Below are positions 8,025 through 14,815 of a DNA stretch of 34,241 bases, one piece after another. This stretch comes from Desulfovibrio sp. (GTDB lineage: Bacteria; Desulfobacterota; Desulfovibrionia; Desulfovibrionales; Desulfovibrionaceae). Position numbers and translations under genes: made by a program. A model generated the notes under the pieces. It saw nothing but the letters and a program-made list of their open reading frames with translations. It made no database searches and was not told where the DNA came from. Location of the stretch: positions 1 to 34,241 of the forward strand of contig JAQVYA010000014.1 in NCBI GenBank assembly GCA_028708865.1. Direction: 5' to 3'. Positions within the stretch are counted from its first letter, which is position 1, and every line of letters starts with the position of its first letter.

Positions 8025-8069
8025 ATGACCAGTCCACTTCTTTCCCCCGGAGGGTACGATGACCGTTGA
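8025..8069 (+). CDS. 14-codon leader ORF overlapping the frdC start
   Basis: An ATG at 8025 lies eight bases after a strong GGAGG (8012-8016). It opens a 14-codon frame reading MTSPLLSPGGYDDR that stops at TGA 8067-8069, eleven bases inside frdC and in a different frame. frdC has its own GGAGG (8048-8052), which lies within this leader. Translation of the leader could couple to, or modulate, frdC initiation. It is supported by start, ribosome site and position only, and may not be expressed. Confidence 0.4.
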   Translation: MTSPLLSPGGYDDR

Positions 8070-8715
8070 AACCAGCATTCTCGCTGGCAGGCCGTCGAAG
8101 TGGGACGGCATTCTGGATGTTTGCCAGATGTTGTCCGGCATCGGTCTGATCCTGTTCATGTGGGCGCACATGATTCTGGTGGCAAGTGTCCTGTTCGGAC
8201 CAGGCGTGATGAACGCCATTGCCGAATTTTTTGAGAGCACGGGCATGGCCCAGGTCGGCGGTCCGCTGATTTTTTTGCTCTTCCTGTTTCATTTTCTGCT
8301 GGCGGCCAGAAAGCTGCCGTTCCGCTTCGAAGGCATGAAGATAATTTTTTCCCATGCCAAAATGATGCGCCACAGAGACACTTGGCTTTGGGTGGTGCAA
8401 GCGGTTTCCGCCATGATTATTCTGATCATGGGATCCATTCACATGTGGGTGGTGCTCACGGATTTGCCCATTACCGCGGCCAAGTCGGCGGCGCGCATCC
8501 AGGGCGGGTTCTGGACCGGGTTCTACCTGCTGCTCCTGCCGATGGTGGAGCTGCACGTGGGCGTCGGTCTGTACCGCATCGGCGTCAAGTGGGGGCTGGT
8601 CAAGACCGATGGCCGGGCCGGACTGCACCGGGGGGAGCGGATTCTCACCCTGATTTTCATCTGTATTGGACTGGCGACCCTGATTCGGTTCTGGTTCATC
8701 AACACGCTCGCCTAG
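8059..8715 (+). CDS. frdC: Fumarate reductase/succinate dehydrogenase dihaem cytochrome b subunit
   Basis: This 218-residue membrane anchor has five hydrophobic segments. Four histidines, H37, H78, H128 and H166, fall in the membrane helices with nearly the spacing of the haem ligands in Wolinella FrdC, so it should carry two b haems. E164, two residues before the last ligand, corresponds to the Wolinella glutamate of the transmembrane E-pathway that compensates charge. It passes electrons between menaquinone and the FrdAB head. A GGAGG site precedes the ATG at 8059. It is the first structural gene of frdCAB-fumAB, and frdA follows after ten bases. Whether it works as fumarate reductase or succinate:menaquinone reductase cannot be decided from sequence. 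Confidence 0.95.
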   Translation: MTVETSILAGRPSKWDGILDVCQMLSGIGLILFMWAHMILVASVLFGPGVMNAIAEFFESTGMAQVGGPLIFLLFLFHFLLAARKLPFRFEGMKIIFSHAKMMRHRDTWLWVVQAVSAMIILIMGSIHMWVVLTDLPITAAKSAARIQGGFWTGFYLLLLPMVELHVGVGLYRIGVKWGLVKTDGRAGLHRGERILTLIFICIGLATLIRFWFINTLA

Positions 8716-8725
8716 GAGGGACGCC

Positions 8726-10642
8726 ATGCAGACCTTTTATACCGACGTTCTGGTGATCGGCGCGGGCCTTGCCGGAGAGCGCGCCGCCATTGAGGCCGGG
8801 CAGGCCGGATTTTCCACCATCTGTCTGAGTCTGGTGCCGGCGCGGCGTTCTCACTCCTCGGCCGCGCAGGGGGGCATGCAGGCTGCCCTGGGCAACTCCG
8901 CCATGGGCGAGGGTGACTGTCCCGACGTGCACTTTGAGGATACGGTCAAGGGCTCGGACTGGGGTTGCGACCAGGAGGTGGCCCGGCTGTTCGCGGATGC
9001 CGCTCCCATTGAAATGCGCCGTCTGGCACATTGGGGCGTGCCCTGGAACCGCGTGGTGCCCGGACGCAGCAAGTACTTCAAGGGCGGAAAAGAGTTTGAA
9101 AAAGTCGAAAAGGATGAGAACCGCGGGCTGATCACGGCCCGAGCCTTTGGCGGCACGGCCAAATGGCGCACCTGTTACGTTTCCGACGGGACCGGCCACT
9201 CGGTGCTCTTCACCGTGGACAACCGCTGTGCCCAGCTTGGCGTGGAAGTACACGACAAAACCGAGGCCATCGCCCTGATTCATGACGGCGATACCTGTTA
9301 CGGCGCGGTGGTGCGCTGCCTCAAGACCGGTGAATTGCGGGTCTACCTTGCCAAAGCCACCATGATAGCCACGGGCGGGTTCGGCCGCATCTATCCCAAT
9401 ACCACCAACGCCGTGGTCTGTGACGGCGGCGGGCACGTCGCGGCCCTGAATACCGGGGTGGTGCCCATGGGGAACATGGAGGCCGTGCAGTTTCACCCCA
9501 CGGGGATCGTGCCCACGGACATTCTCGTCACGGAAGGCTGCCGGGGCGACGGCGGCACCTTGCTGGACGTCAACGAAGAGCGGTTCATGCACATCTATGA
9601 ACCGGAAAAGGCCGAGTTGGCCTCGCGTGACGTGGTCTCCCGCTGGATGACCCACCACATCCGCGAGGGCAAAGGCGTGAAGAGCCCCTACGGGGACCAT
9701 CTCTGGCTGGATATCCGCCATCTGGGCGAAAAGCATATCACAGGCAAGCTCCGAGAAGTTTACGAAATCTGTACCGGCTTTTTGGGTATCAACCCTATTT
9801 ATCAGCTTATTCCGGTGCGGCCCACCCAACACTATTCCATGGGCGGGGTGCGGACCAATAAGGACGGCGCCGCCTATGGCCTGAAGGGGTTGTTTTCCGC
9901 TGGCGAGGCCGCCTGCTGGGACATGCACGGCTTCAACCGCCTGGGCGGCAACTCCCTGGCCGAAACCGTGGTGGCTGGCGGCATCGTGGGCCGCAAGATC
10001 GTGGAATACGTGCGGGGAGCGGAAGTCTCCTTCAACTCCGTGGTGATTGATGACGCCGTGGCCCGGGAGCGCTCCCGGATCAACGGGTTGATCTCCGGCA
10101 CCCACGGGCGGGAAAATGTCTACAAGGTCCGGGCGGCTATGCAGGATTCCCTGAACCGGGGAGCCAACATCTTCCGCAACGATGCGGACCTGACCGCCTG
10201 CGTGCAGGAGTTGCAGGAAGTACTGCATCGTGCCCGGCGCGTGGGGCTTGCCTCGGACGGCTTGGGGGCCAATCCGGAGTTGTCCGCCGCTCTGAAAATC
10301 GAAGGGCAGGTCAAAATGGCGCTGATGGTGGCGTACGGCGCGTTGCAACGCACGGAATCCCGCGGCTCGCATAATCGCGAGGACTACACCGCGCGTAATG
10401 ACCGCGACTGGCTGAAGCGGACCCTGGCCTACTGGAGAAGCGAGGGGGACGAACTGCCCACGCTGGAGTACGAACCCGCCACCACGGTTTTCGAGATTCC
10501 ACCGGGCTATCGCGGCTACGGTAAGATGGACATCATCCCTATGGACGGACAAGAAGCCGGGGCCGCGGACCAAAGCGGGGCAAAAACAGGCCAGGCAGAC
10601 CAGGATGACACTGATCCCGCCGAGGCGAAGGGGGACGAATAA
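8726..10642 (+). CDS. frdA: Fumarate reductase/succinate dehydrogenase flavoprotein subunit
   Basis: This 638-residue catalytic subunit has an N-terminal FAD Rossmann motif (VIGAGLAG, about 10-17). H43 in RRSHSSAAQGG is the expected covalent 8-alpha-FAD histidine. Further conserved active-site blocks are FHPTGIVP, TEGCRGDGG, QHYSMGGVRTN and FNRLGGNSLAE. It has the Wolinella-type length and operon order CAB. It interconverts fumarate and succinate at the cytoplasmic face, with electrons passing through FrdB. An unusual feature is the last 35 or so residues after MDIIPMDG: a low-complexity tail rich in Ala, Asp, Gln and Gly that has no obvious counterpart in the core family. The stop codon directly abuts the frdB ATG. 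Confidence 0.97.
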   Translation: MQTFYTDVLVIGAGLAGERAAIEAGQAGFSTICLSLVPARRSHSSAAQGGMQAALGNSAMGEGDCPDVHFEDTVKGSDWGCDQEVARLFADAAPIEMRRLAHWGVPWNRVVPGRSKYFKGGKEFEKVEKDENRGLITARAFGGTAKWRTCYVSDGTGHSVLFTVDNRCAQLGVEVHDKTEAIALIHDGDTCYGAVVRCLKTGELRVYLAKATMIATGGFGRIYPNTTNAVVCDGGGHVAALNTGVVPMGNMEAVQFHPTGIVPTDILVTEGCRGDGGTLLDVNEERFMHIYEPEKAELASRDVVSRWMTHHIREGKGVKSPYGDHLWLDIRHLGEKHITGKLREVYEICTGFLGINPIYQLIPVRPTQHYSMGGVRTNKDGAAYGLKGLFSAGEAACWDMHGFNRLGGNSLAETVVAGGIVGRKIVEYVRGAEVSFNSVVIDDAVARERSRINGLISGTHGRENVYKVRAAMQDSLNRGANIFRNDADLTACVQELQEVLHRARRVGLASDGLGANPELSAALKIEGQVKMALMVAYGALQRTESRGSHNREDYTARNDRDWLKRTLAYWRSEGDELPTLEYEPATTVFEIPPGYRGYGKMDIIPMDGQEAGAADQSGAKTGQADQDDTDPAEAKGDE

Positions 10643-11392
10643 ATGGCCAGATTGCTGAAGTTCAACATCTTCCGGTACAACCCCCAGAACCCGGAATCCG
10701 TGCCTCACATGGACGAGTTCGTTCTGGAGGAAACCGATTCCATGACCCTTTTCATCGCCCTAAACCGCATTCGCGAGGAAAAGGACAGTTCCCTTCAGTT
10801 TGATTTCTGTTGCCGGGCCGGGATTTGCGGCTCCTGCGGCATGGTCATCAACGGCCGTCCCGGGCTGGCCTGCCACACCAAGACAAAAGACCTGCCCAGC
10901 GAAATCACTTTGCTGCCTCTGCCTGTCTTCCAGTTGGTGGGGGACCTGTCCGTGGACACGGGGTCCTGGTTCCGGGAAATGTACAACAAGGTGGAATCCT
11001 GGATCCACACCAACAAGGAGTTCGACCCTGCAGCCGAAGAGGAGCGCATGGAAAACGAGGTGGCCGAAGCCATCTATGAGCTGGACCGCTGCGTGGAGTG
11101 CGGCTGTTGCGTCTCCGCCTGCGGCACGGCCCGCCTGCGCGACGATTTTTTGGGCGCAGTGTCGTTGAACCGTGTGGCCCGGTTTGTGATCGATCCGCGC
11201 GATGAGCGCACGGACAAGGAATACTACGAGATCATCGGCAACGATGAGGGCATCTTCGGCTGTATGGGCCTGCTGGCCTGCGAAGATGTGTGTCCCAAAC
11301 ACCTGCCCTTGCAGGAACAGCTTGCGTTTTTGCGGCGCAAGATGGGCATTACCGCCATCAAGAATCTGTTTTCCCGCAAGAGTTGCAAATAG
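10643..11392 (+). CDS. frdB: Fumarate reductase/succinate dehydrogenase iron-sulfur subunit
   Basis: This 249-residue electron-transfer subunit has three clusters. C57, C62, C65 and C77 bind the 2Fe-2S centre. C150, C153, C156 and C217 fit the 4Fe-4S centre, and C160, C207 and C213 fit the 3Fe-4S centre. The numbering is almost identical to Wolinella FrdB. It links FAD in FrdA to the haems of FrdC. The ATG follows the frdA stop with no gap, implying coupled translation. The fumarase genes start 16 bases after its stop. Confidence 0.97.
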   Translation: MARLLKFNIFRYNPQNPESVPHMDEFVLEETDSMTLFIALNRIREEKDSSLQFDFCCRAGICGSCGMVINGRPGLACHTKTKDLPSEITLLPLPVFQLVGDLSVDTGSWFREMYNKVESWIHTNKEFDPAAEEERMENEVAEAIYELDRCVECGCCVSACGTARLRDDFLGAVSLNRVARFVIDPRDERTDKEYYEIIGNDEGIFGCMGLLACEDVCPKHLPLQEQLAFLRRKMGITAIKNLFSRKSCK

Positions 11393-11407
11393 GGCGGAGG
11401 AGTGAAC

Positions 11408-12244
11408 ATGCGAATGATCCAACCGGCGGACATCACCGAGGCCGTGGCCCGGATGTGTATTTCCGCCAACGTTAATTTACCGGAGGATGTGCACCGGGCG
11501 TTGCAGGCCGCGTATGAGCGTGAAGACGCTCCGGCGGCCAAGGAAATTTTCCGGCAGTTGCTGGAAAATGCGGAACTGGCCAAAAACACGGGCCTGGCGC
11601 TCTGCCAGGATACGGGACTGGCCGTGTTTTTTGTGGAACTGGGGCAGGATGCGGCCGTGGCCGGAAATCTTGTGGAAGCCATCAACGAGGGCGTGCGCCG
11701 TGGGTACAAGGACGGATTCTTGCGCAATTCGTCCTGTGATCCGCTGACTCGGGAAAATACCGGCGACAATACGCCAGCCATTATCCATACGGATGTGGTC
11801 CCTGGGGACAAGCTCAAGATCACCTTTATGGCTAAAGGCGGCGGCAGCGAAAACATGTCCCGCGTCACCATGCTGGCCCCGGCCCAGGGCTGGGAGGGAA
11901 TTAAGAAATTCGTGGTCCAGCGAGTGGCTGAGGCCGGTCCTAATCCCTGTCCGCCTACCATCATCGGCCTGGGCGTGGGCGGCACCTTTGAGCACGCCGC
12001 GAAAATCTCCAAGCGCGCCTTGGGTCGCGCTCTGGATGACGTGCATCCCGACCCCAAGGTGGCGGCTCTGGAGCAGGAACTGCTGGATGAGATCAACGCC
12101 TTGGGCATCGGCCCCATGGGCATGGGCGGCAAAACAACCTGCCTGGCCGTCAAGATAGCCCTGGAACCTTGCCATATCGCCAGCTTGCCGGTGGCCGTGA
12201 ACGTGCAGTGCCATTCGGCCCGGCATGAGGAGGTGGTGCTGTAA
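11408..12244 (+). CDS. fumA: Class I fumarate hydratase, alpha subunit
   Basis: This 278-residue N-terminal-type subunit belongs to a two-subunit, 4Fe-4S class I fumarase that interconverts malate and fumarate. Cluster and active-site blocks are visible: LALCQDTGLAVFF, NSSCDPLTRENTGDNTP, GGGSENMSR, NPCPPTIIGLGVGGTFE and GGKTTCLAVK, which contain the likely cluster cysteines. I chose the ATG at 11408 because GGAGG (11396-11400) sits seven bases upstream; a GTG at 11402 would be only one base from it. The product feeds fumarate to the adjacent Frd complex. L-tartrate dehydratase has the same fold, but the frd context favours fumarase. Confidence 0.92.
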   Translation: MRMIQPADITEAVARMCISANVNLPEDVHRALQAAYEREDAPAAKEIFRQLLENAELAKNTGLALCQDTGLAVFFVELGQDAAVAGNLVEAINEGVRRGYKDGFLRNSSCDPLTRENTGDNTPAIIHTDVVPGDKLKITFMAKGGGSENMSRVTMLAPAQGWEGIKKFVVQRVAEAGPNPCPPTIIGLGVGGTFEHAAKISKRALGRALDDVHPDPKVAALEQELLDEINALGIGPMGMGGKTTCLAVKIALEPCHIASLPVAVNVQCHSARHEEVVL

Positions 12245-12795
12245 TGAGCGAGTACAATCTGCAAACTCCACTGACGGATGAAGACGTGGTGCAGCTCCGG
12301 GCGGGCGATGTGGTCCGCCTTTCCGGGGTGATCTATTCGGCCCGGGACGCAGCGCATAAGAGAATCATCGAATTGCTGGACAAGGGGGAGGAATCGCCGT
12401 TTCCGCTGGAAGGGGCCGTGGTCTATTATGTGGGCCCCACGCCCGCACCTCCGGGCCGAGCCATTGGAGCGGCCGGACCCACCACCAGCTACCGCATGGA
12501 TACCTATGCCCCCCGGTTGCACAGCCTGGGACTCAAGGCGTCCATCGGCAAGGGCAAACGAAACGACGACGTGAAAGCCGCCCTCAAGCAATACAAGGCC
12601 GTGTATTTCGGTGCCACGGGTGGTGCCGGTGCCTTGTTGTCCCAGTGTATTGAACAATCCAAGGTCATCGCCTTTGACGAATTGGGGCCGGAAGCGGTGC
12701 GCGCCATGAAGGTCAAGAATTTTCCCCTGCTGGTGGTCAACGACTGTCACGGGGGTGAATTATACGTCAAACCGAAGCTTGACCCCGACGTGTAA
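12244..12795 (+). CDS. fumB: Class I fumarate hydratase, beta subunit
   Basis: This 183-residue C-terminal-type subunit of the same fumarase shows the usual blocks: SGVIYSARDAAHKR near residue 25, the GPTPAPPGRAIGAAGPTTS loop, YFGATGGAGALL, FDELGPEAVR and VVNDCHGG. Its ATG overlaps the stop of the alpha subunit by one base (TAATG), a classic coupled arrangement that fits obligate 1:1 assembly. It is the last gene of the operon and a strong terminator follows after 14 bases. Confidence 0.93.
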   Translation: MSEYNLQTPLTDEDVVQLRAGDVVRLSGVIYSARDAAHKRIIELLDKGEESPFPLEGAVVYYVGPTPAPPGRAIGAAGPTTSYRMDTYAPRLHSLGLKASIGKGKRNDDVKAALKQYKAVYFGATGGAGALLSQCIEQSKVIAFDELGPEAVRAMKVKNFPLLVVNDCHGGELYVKPKLDPDV

Positions 12796-12809
12796 ATGGG
12801 GCATTGAGG

Positions 12810-12838
12810 GGCCGGCGGTACGGACCGTCGGCCTTTTT
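12810..12838 (+). terminator. Intrinsic terminator of the frd-fum operon
   Basis: A 10-bp stem with one G-U pair (12810-12819 with 12824-12833) and a 4-base loop is followed directly by five T. Confidence 0.92.
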
Positions 12839-12884
12839 CCGGTCGGTCAATCCGCTGAAATCCTTGCCCAAGAGGTGAATGATC

Positions 12885-13055
12885 ATGGAAAACGTGTTCA
12901 ACAATATCCGTGACAACGGCCAAGAAAAAAATCATGAGGGTCGTGTGTACGTTCCCTTTCCCGGTGCCGACGAAAAGTATGATGATGGCCGGGACTGGCG
13001 GATTTACAACCCCGGAAAGTACCGGGACCCCAACTGGTCTCCTGAAAAGGAATAA
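12885..13055 (+). CDS. Small uncharacterised protein (56 residues)
   Basis: An ATG at 12885 with GAGG nine bases upstream opens a 56-codon frame ending in TAA. The product is hydrophilic, acidic and rich in Asp, Tyr, Trp and Pro, with the stretch VYVPFPGADEKYDDGRDW and a C-terminal PNWSPEKE. It has no membrane segment, signal or cysteine. Its aromatic and proline-rich composition looks protein-like and not like random GC-rich frame noise, and it lies in its own transcription unit after the fumarase terminator. Its function is unknown to me. Confidence 0.6.
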   Translation: MENVFNNIRDNGQEKNHEGRVYVPFPGADEKYDDGRDWRIYNPGKYRDPNWSPEKE

Positions 13056-13247
13056 GACCTTTTTATCTTTCTGAACCGCGCTCCCGCTCCTCCTGCCTCC
13101 CATTCGCCGCGCCTGCTCTCTTTCCATTCGTACGTCTGCCTCTTTCGAGCCGCGCAGTTTTTCCTGATCCGCCGCCGCCTCTTTTGCTGACTCCCAGTTG
13201 TTGCTGCAAGCCCGGTACCCATATTCGTTCTTTTTGATTTGCGTTTT

Positions 13248-13280
13248 GGTTCGCTCTGTCCGGGCAGGGCGAACCTTTCT
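13248..13280 (+). terminator. Terminator-like hairpin in the intergenic region
   Basis: A 7-bp stem GGTTCGC/GCGAACC (13248-13254 with 13269-13275) has an inner CTG/CAG extension and is followed by TTTCTTT. It could end transcription from the small gene at 12885. The T tract is interrupted, so this is a moderate call. Confidence 0.5.
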
Positions 13281-13300
13281 TTGGGGTGTTCGCTGTTTAT

Positions 13301-13319
13301 TGTTGATCAGTGTTGATCA
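13301..13319. repeat. Tandem direct repeat TGTTGATCA
   Basis: Two copies of TGTTGATCA lie at 13301-13309 and 13311-13319, ten bases apart (one helical turn). Each contains the palindrome TGATCA. The spacing is typical of a tandem protein-binding site, but no regulator can be named. Confidence 0.5.
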
Positions 13320-13393
13320 TTAATCTCGGTCATTGCAATCGTGTGGGTGTCTAGAAGATCTGTGGTGCCCGTGTTGCCGTTTTTTCAGGCTCT

Positions 13394-14143
13394 TTAAACC
13401 TTGCGGGCTACAAAAAAGCCGTAGCCGAACCAGTCCTGGTACCGTTGGTACAGGTCGATTTCCTTTTTTTCCGCCTCCACGATTTCCCGTGCCTCCGCGC
13501 TGTGGTTGTGCCGCTTCAAAAAAGCAGGGGTGCGTTGTTGCAGGGGATCGTAGTATTCTTTGGTCCAGCAGTCCTGGGGAAGAACAAAGAATCCTGTGGG
13601 CGCGTAGCCGTGCCGTTCAAGAATATCCATCTTTGCTGATGCAGTGCCCATTTCCGGGTATTCCACATCCCAGTGGCCTTGGATTTCCAGCGGAGGATTT
13701 GGGGCAAGCCAGATGATCTCCGAGACAGCCAAAAAGCCGCCGGGCCGCAAAAAGCGGTGCCAATAGACAACCCCTTGTTCAAAACCAATATTGTAGACCG
13801 CCCCTTCGGACCAGATCATGTCAAATGTCTCCGCCGGGAAGGGCAGGTCGTCCATGGAGCACGCTTGCGTCGTAATTCGGTCTGAAACGCTGCGCTGCCG
13901 CGCCCGTTCGACAAGAACGTCCAAGAATTCCGGGAACAGGTCCACGGCCGTGATCTGAACGTCCAGAGCCGCGGCCAGGGCCAGGGAAGCGGCTCCGGTG
14001 CCGCATCCCAGTTCCGCCATCCGGAACGGGCCTCCCGGGGGGAGGCGCATTAGTTCCAAAGCCTTGAGCGTGGTTGTCTCACTGCCTGGACCCTGACGAA
14101 GCCCTTCCTTGTGCAGATCCACGAGCAATTCAATGCCTTCCAT
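13394..14143 (-). CDS. Class I SAM-dependent methyltransferase
   Basis: This 249-residue soluble protein has the seven-strand SAM fold. Motif I is AELGCGTG (43-50), followed by an acidic motif-II residue (AVDLFPEF), a post-I region SMDDLPFP, a motif with EGAVYNIGF, and the LRPGGFLAVSE strand typical of type-11 methyltransferases. The ATG at 14143 has GGAGG five bases upstream; the GTG at 14155 falls before that site. The C-terminal part (about 170-249) is rich in charged and aromatic residues and ends in GYGFFVARK. It is monocistronic and convergent with the small gene at 12885. The methyl acceptor is not evident, and UbiE-like quinone or small-molecule substrates are equally possible. Confidence 0.88.
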   Translation of the reverse strand: MEGIELLVDLHKEGLRQGPGSETTTLKALELMRLPPGGPFRMAELGCGTGAASLALAAALDVQITAVDLFPEFLDVLVERARQRSVSDRITTQACSMDDLPFPAETFDMIWSEGAVYNIGFEQGVVYWHRFLRPGGFLAVSEIIWLAPNPPLEIQGHWDVEYPEMGTASAKMDILERHGYAPTGFFVLPQDCWTKEYYDPLQQRTPAFLKRHNHSAEAREIVEAEKKEIDLYQRYQDWFGYGFFVARKV

Positions 14144-14289
14144 ATAAACCTCCACAGAGCGTGTTCATTCTATCCTGTCATGTTTTGGTGGCATGCTCCA
14201 GCAATCCTGGCAAGTTTATCATCAGAGCTTGATTTTCCAGGCATGATTAAAGCACTGAGACAGTCATCGTCGTCTTCTTATGATTGGTG

Positions 14290-14317
14290 TTGACATTTTT
14301 CTAGTATTAGTTATTTT
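14290..14317 (+). promoter_or_regulatory. Promoter upstream of the DVU0772-like gene
   Basis: A perfect TTGACA (14290-14295) is followed after 16 bases by TATTTT (14312-14317) in a locally AT-rich block. TAGTA and TACTA half-sites flank the -10 region and could form an operator. The gene starts 20 bases later behind an AGGAG site. Confidence 0.6.
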
Positions 14318-14337
14318 TACTAAAAATAGGAGACAAC

Positions 14338-14682
14338 ATGGCAAGCCTGAAGAATTACCGACATATGGAAATTGACTGGAACATGACCCCTGAGGATGCC
14401 GTGACCCTGTACCTGGAGTGGGGCAACAACTCCTGGCACGGTCGGTTTCAACCGGTCCGCTCCAAGGAGGATTATACCAACTATTTTGTGGTCTACAATT
14501 GGGATGAACGGCCGCGTGCCATTTTGATCCGCCGCAATTCCGAGGAGGCGCGGGAACTCTGGACCCGGGAATTGCCTGGGGACGTGGCAGCCGCTTTTTG
14601 CCGCCACGTGGGCGGGCATAAGGGAGTATATGCCCTGACCCCCGAAGTGCGCTCTTGGTTGCGGGCGGAATTGGACCAATAG
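14338..14682 (+). CDS. Conserved small protein resembling the Desulfovibrio DVU0772 family
   Basis: This 114-residue soluble protein contains an N-terminal EIDWNMTPEDAVTLYLEWGNN block, a YFVVYNWDERPRAILIRR strand pair, and a C-terminal GVYALTPEVRSWLRAEL. From memory these match a small family common in Desulfovibrio and annotated only as DVU0772-type; I could not verify this. There are no cysteines beyond C86, no signal and no membrane segment. An AGGAG site precedes the ATG, a clean TTGACA promoter lies upstream and a GC-rich terminator follows, so it is a strongly expressed-looking single-gene unit. Its role is unknown. Confidence 0.85.
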   Translation: MASLKNYRHMEIDWNMTPEDAVTLYLEWGNNSWHGRFQPVRSKEDYTNYFVVYNWDERPRAILIRRNSEEARELWTRELPGDVAAAFCRHVGGHKGVYALTPEVRSWLRAELDQ

Positions 14683-14715
14683 TTTTGGAGCATGACTCCT
14701 CCTTCCTTTCCCTGT

Positions 14716-14741
14716 GGGGCCGGGTTTTGCCCGGCCCCTTT
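14716..14741 (+). terminator. Intrinsic terminator after the DVU0772-like gene
   Basis: A perfect 9-bp GC stem (14716-14724 with 14730-14738) and a 5-base loop are followed by TTT. It lies 33 bases after the stop codon. Confidence 0.8.
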
Positions 14742-14815
14742 GACGCTCCACGCAGTCCGTGCTTGCCTTCCCCCGGGCGCGAGCGTAGCGTAACGCGATT
14801 CAAGGAGCTGAAAAC

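Larger units (their letters stand above)
13056..13393. other. 338-base intergenic region, pyrimidine-rich then AT-rich
   Basis: No convincing gene was found here. The first part (about 13065-13200) is strongly pyrimidine-rich on the plus strand. The second part contains a hairpin (13248-13275) and a tandem 9-base repeat (13301-13319). TTTTTT occurs at 13379-13384, shortly past the methyltransferase stop on the opposite strand. It may hold the 3' end of the small upstream gene and regulatory DNA. Confidence 0.6.

Noticed and set aside
8699-10708. 669-codon open frame on the minus strand opposite frdA
   Set aside because: It is an exact antisense shadow of a highly conserved gene, composed of His/Pro/Gly-rich sequence without family motifs; GC-rich third positions keep such frames open.
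11402-11407. GTG start two codons earlier for the fumarase alpha subunit
   Set aside because: It would leave one base between GGAGG and the start; the ATG at 11408 has a normal 7-base spacer.
13301-13325. TTGAT repeats as an FNR box
   Set aside because: The spacing gives tandem and not TTGAT-N4-ATCAA symmetry.
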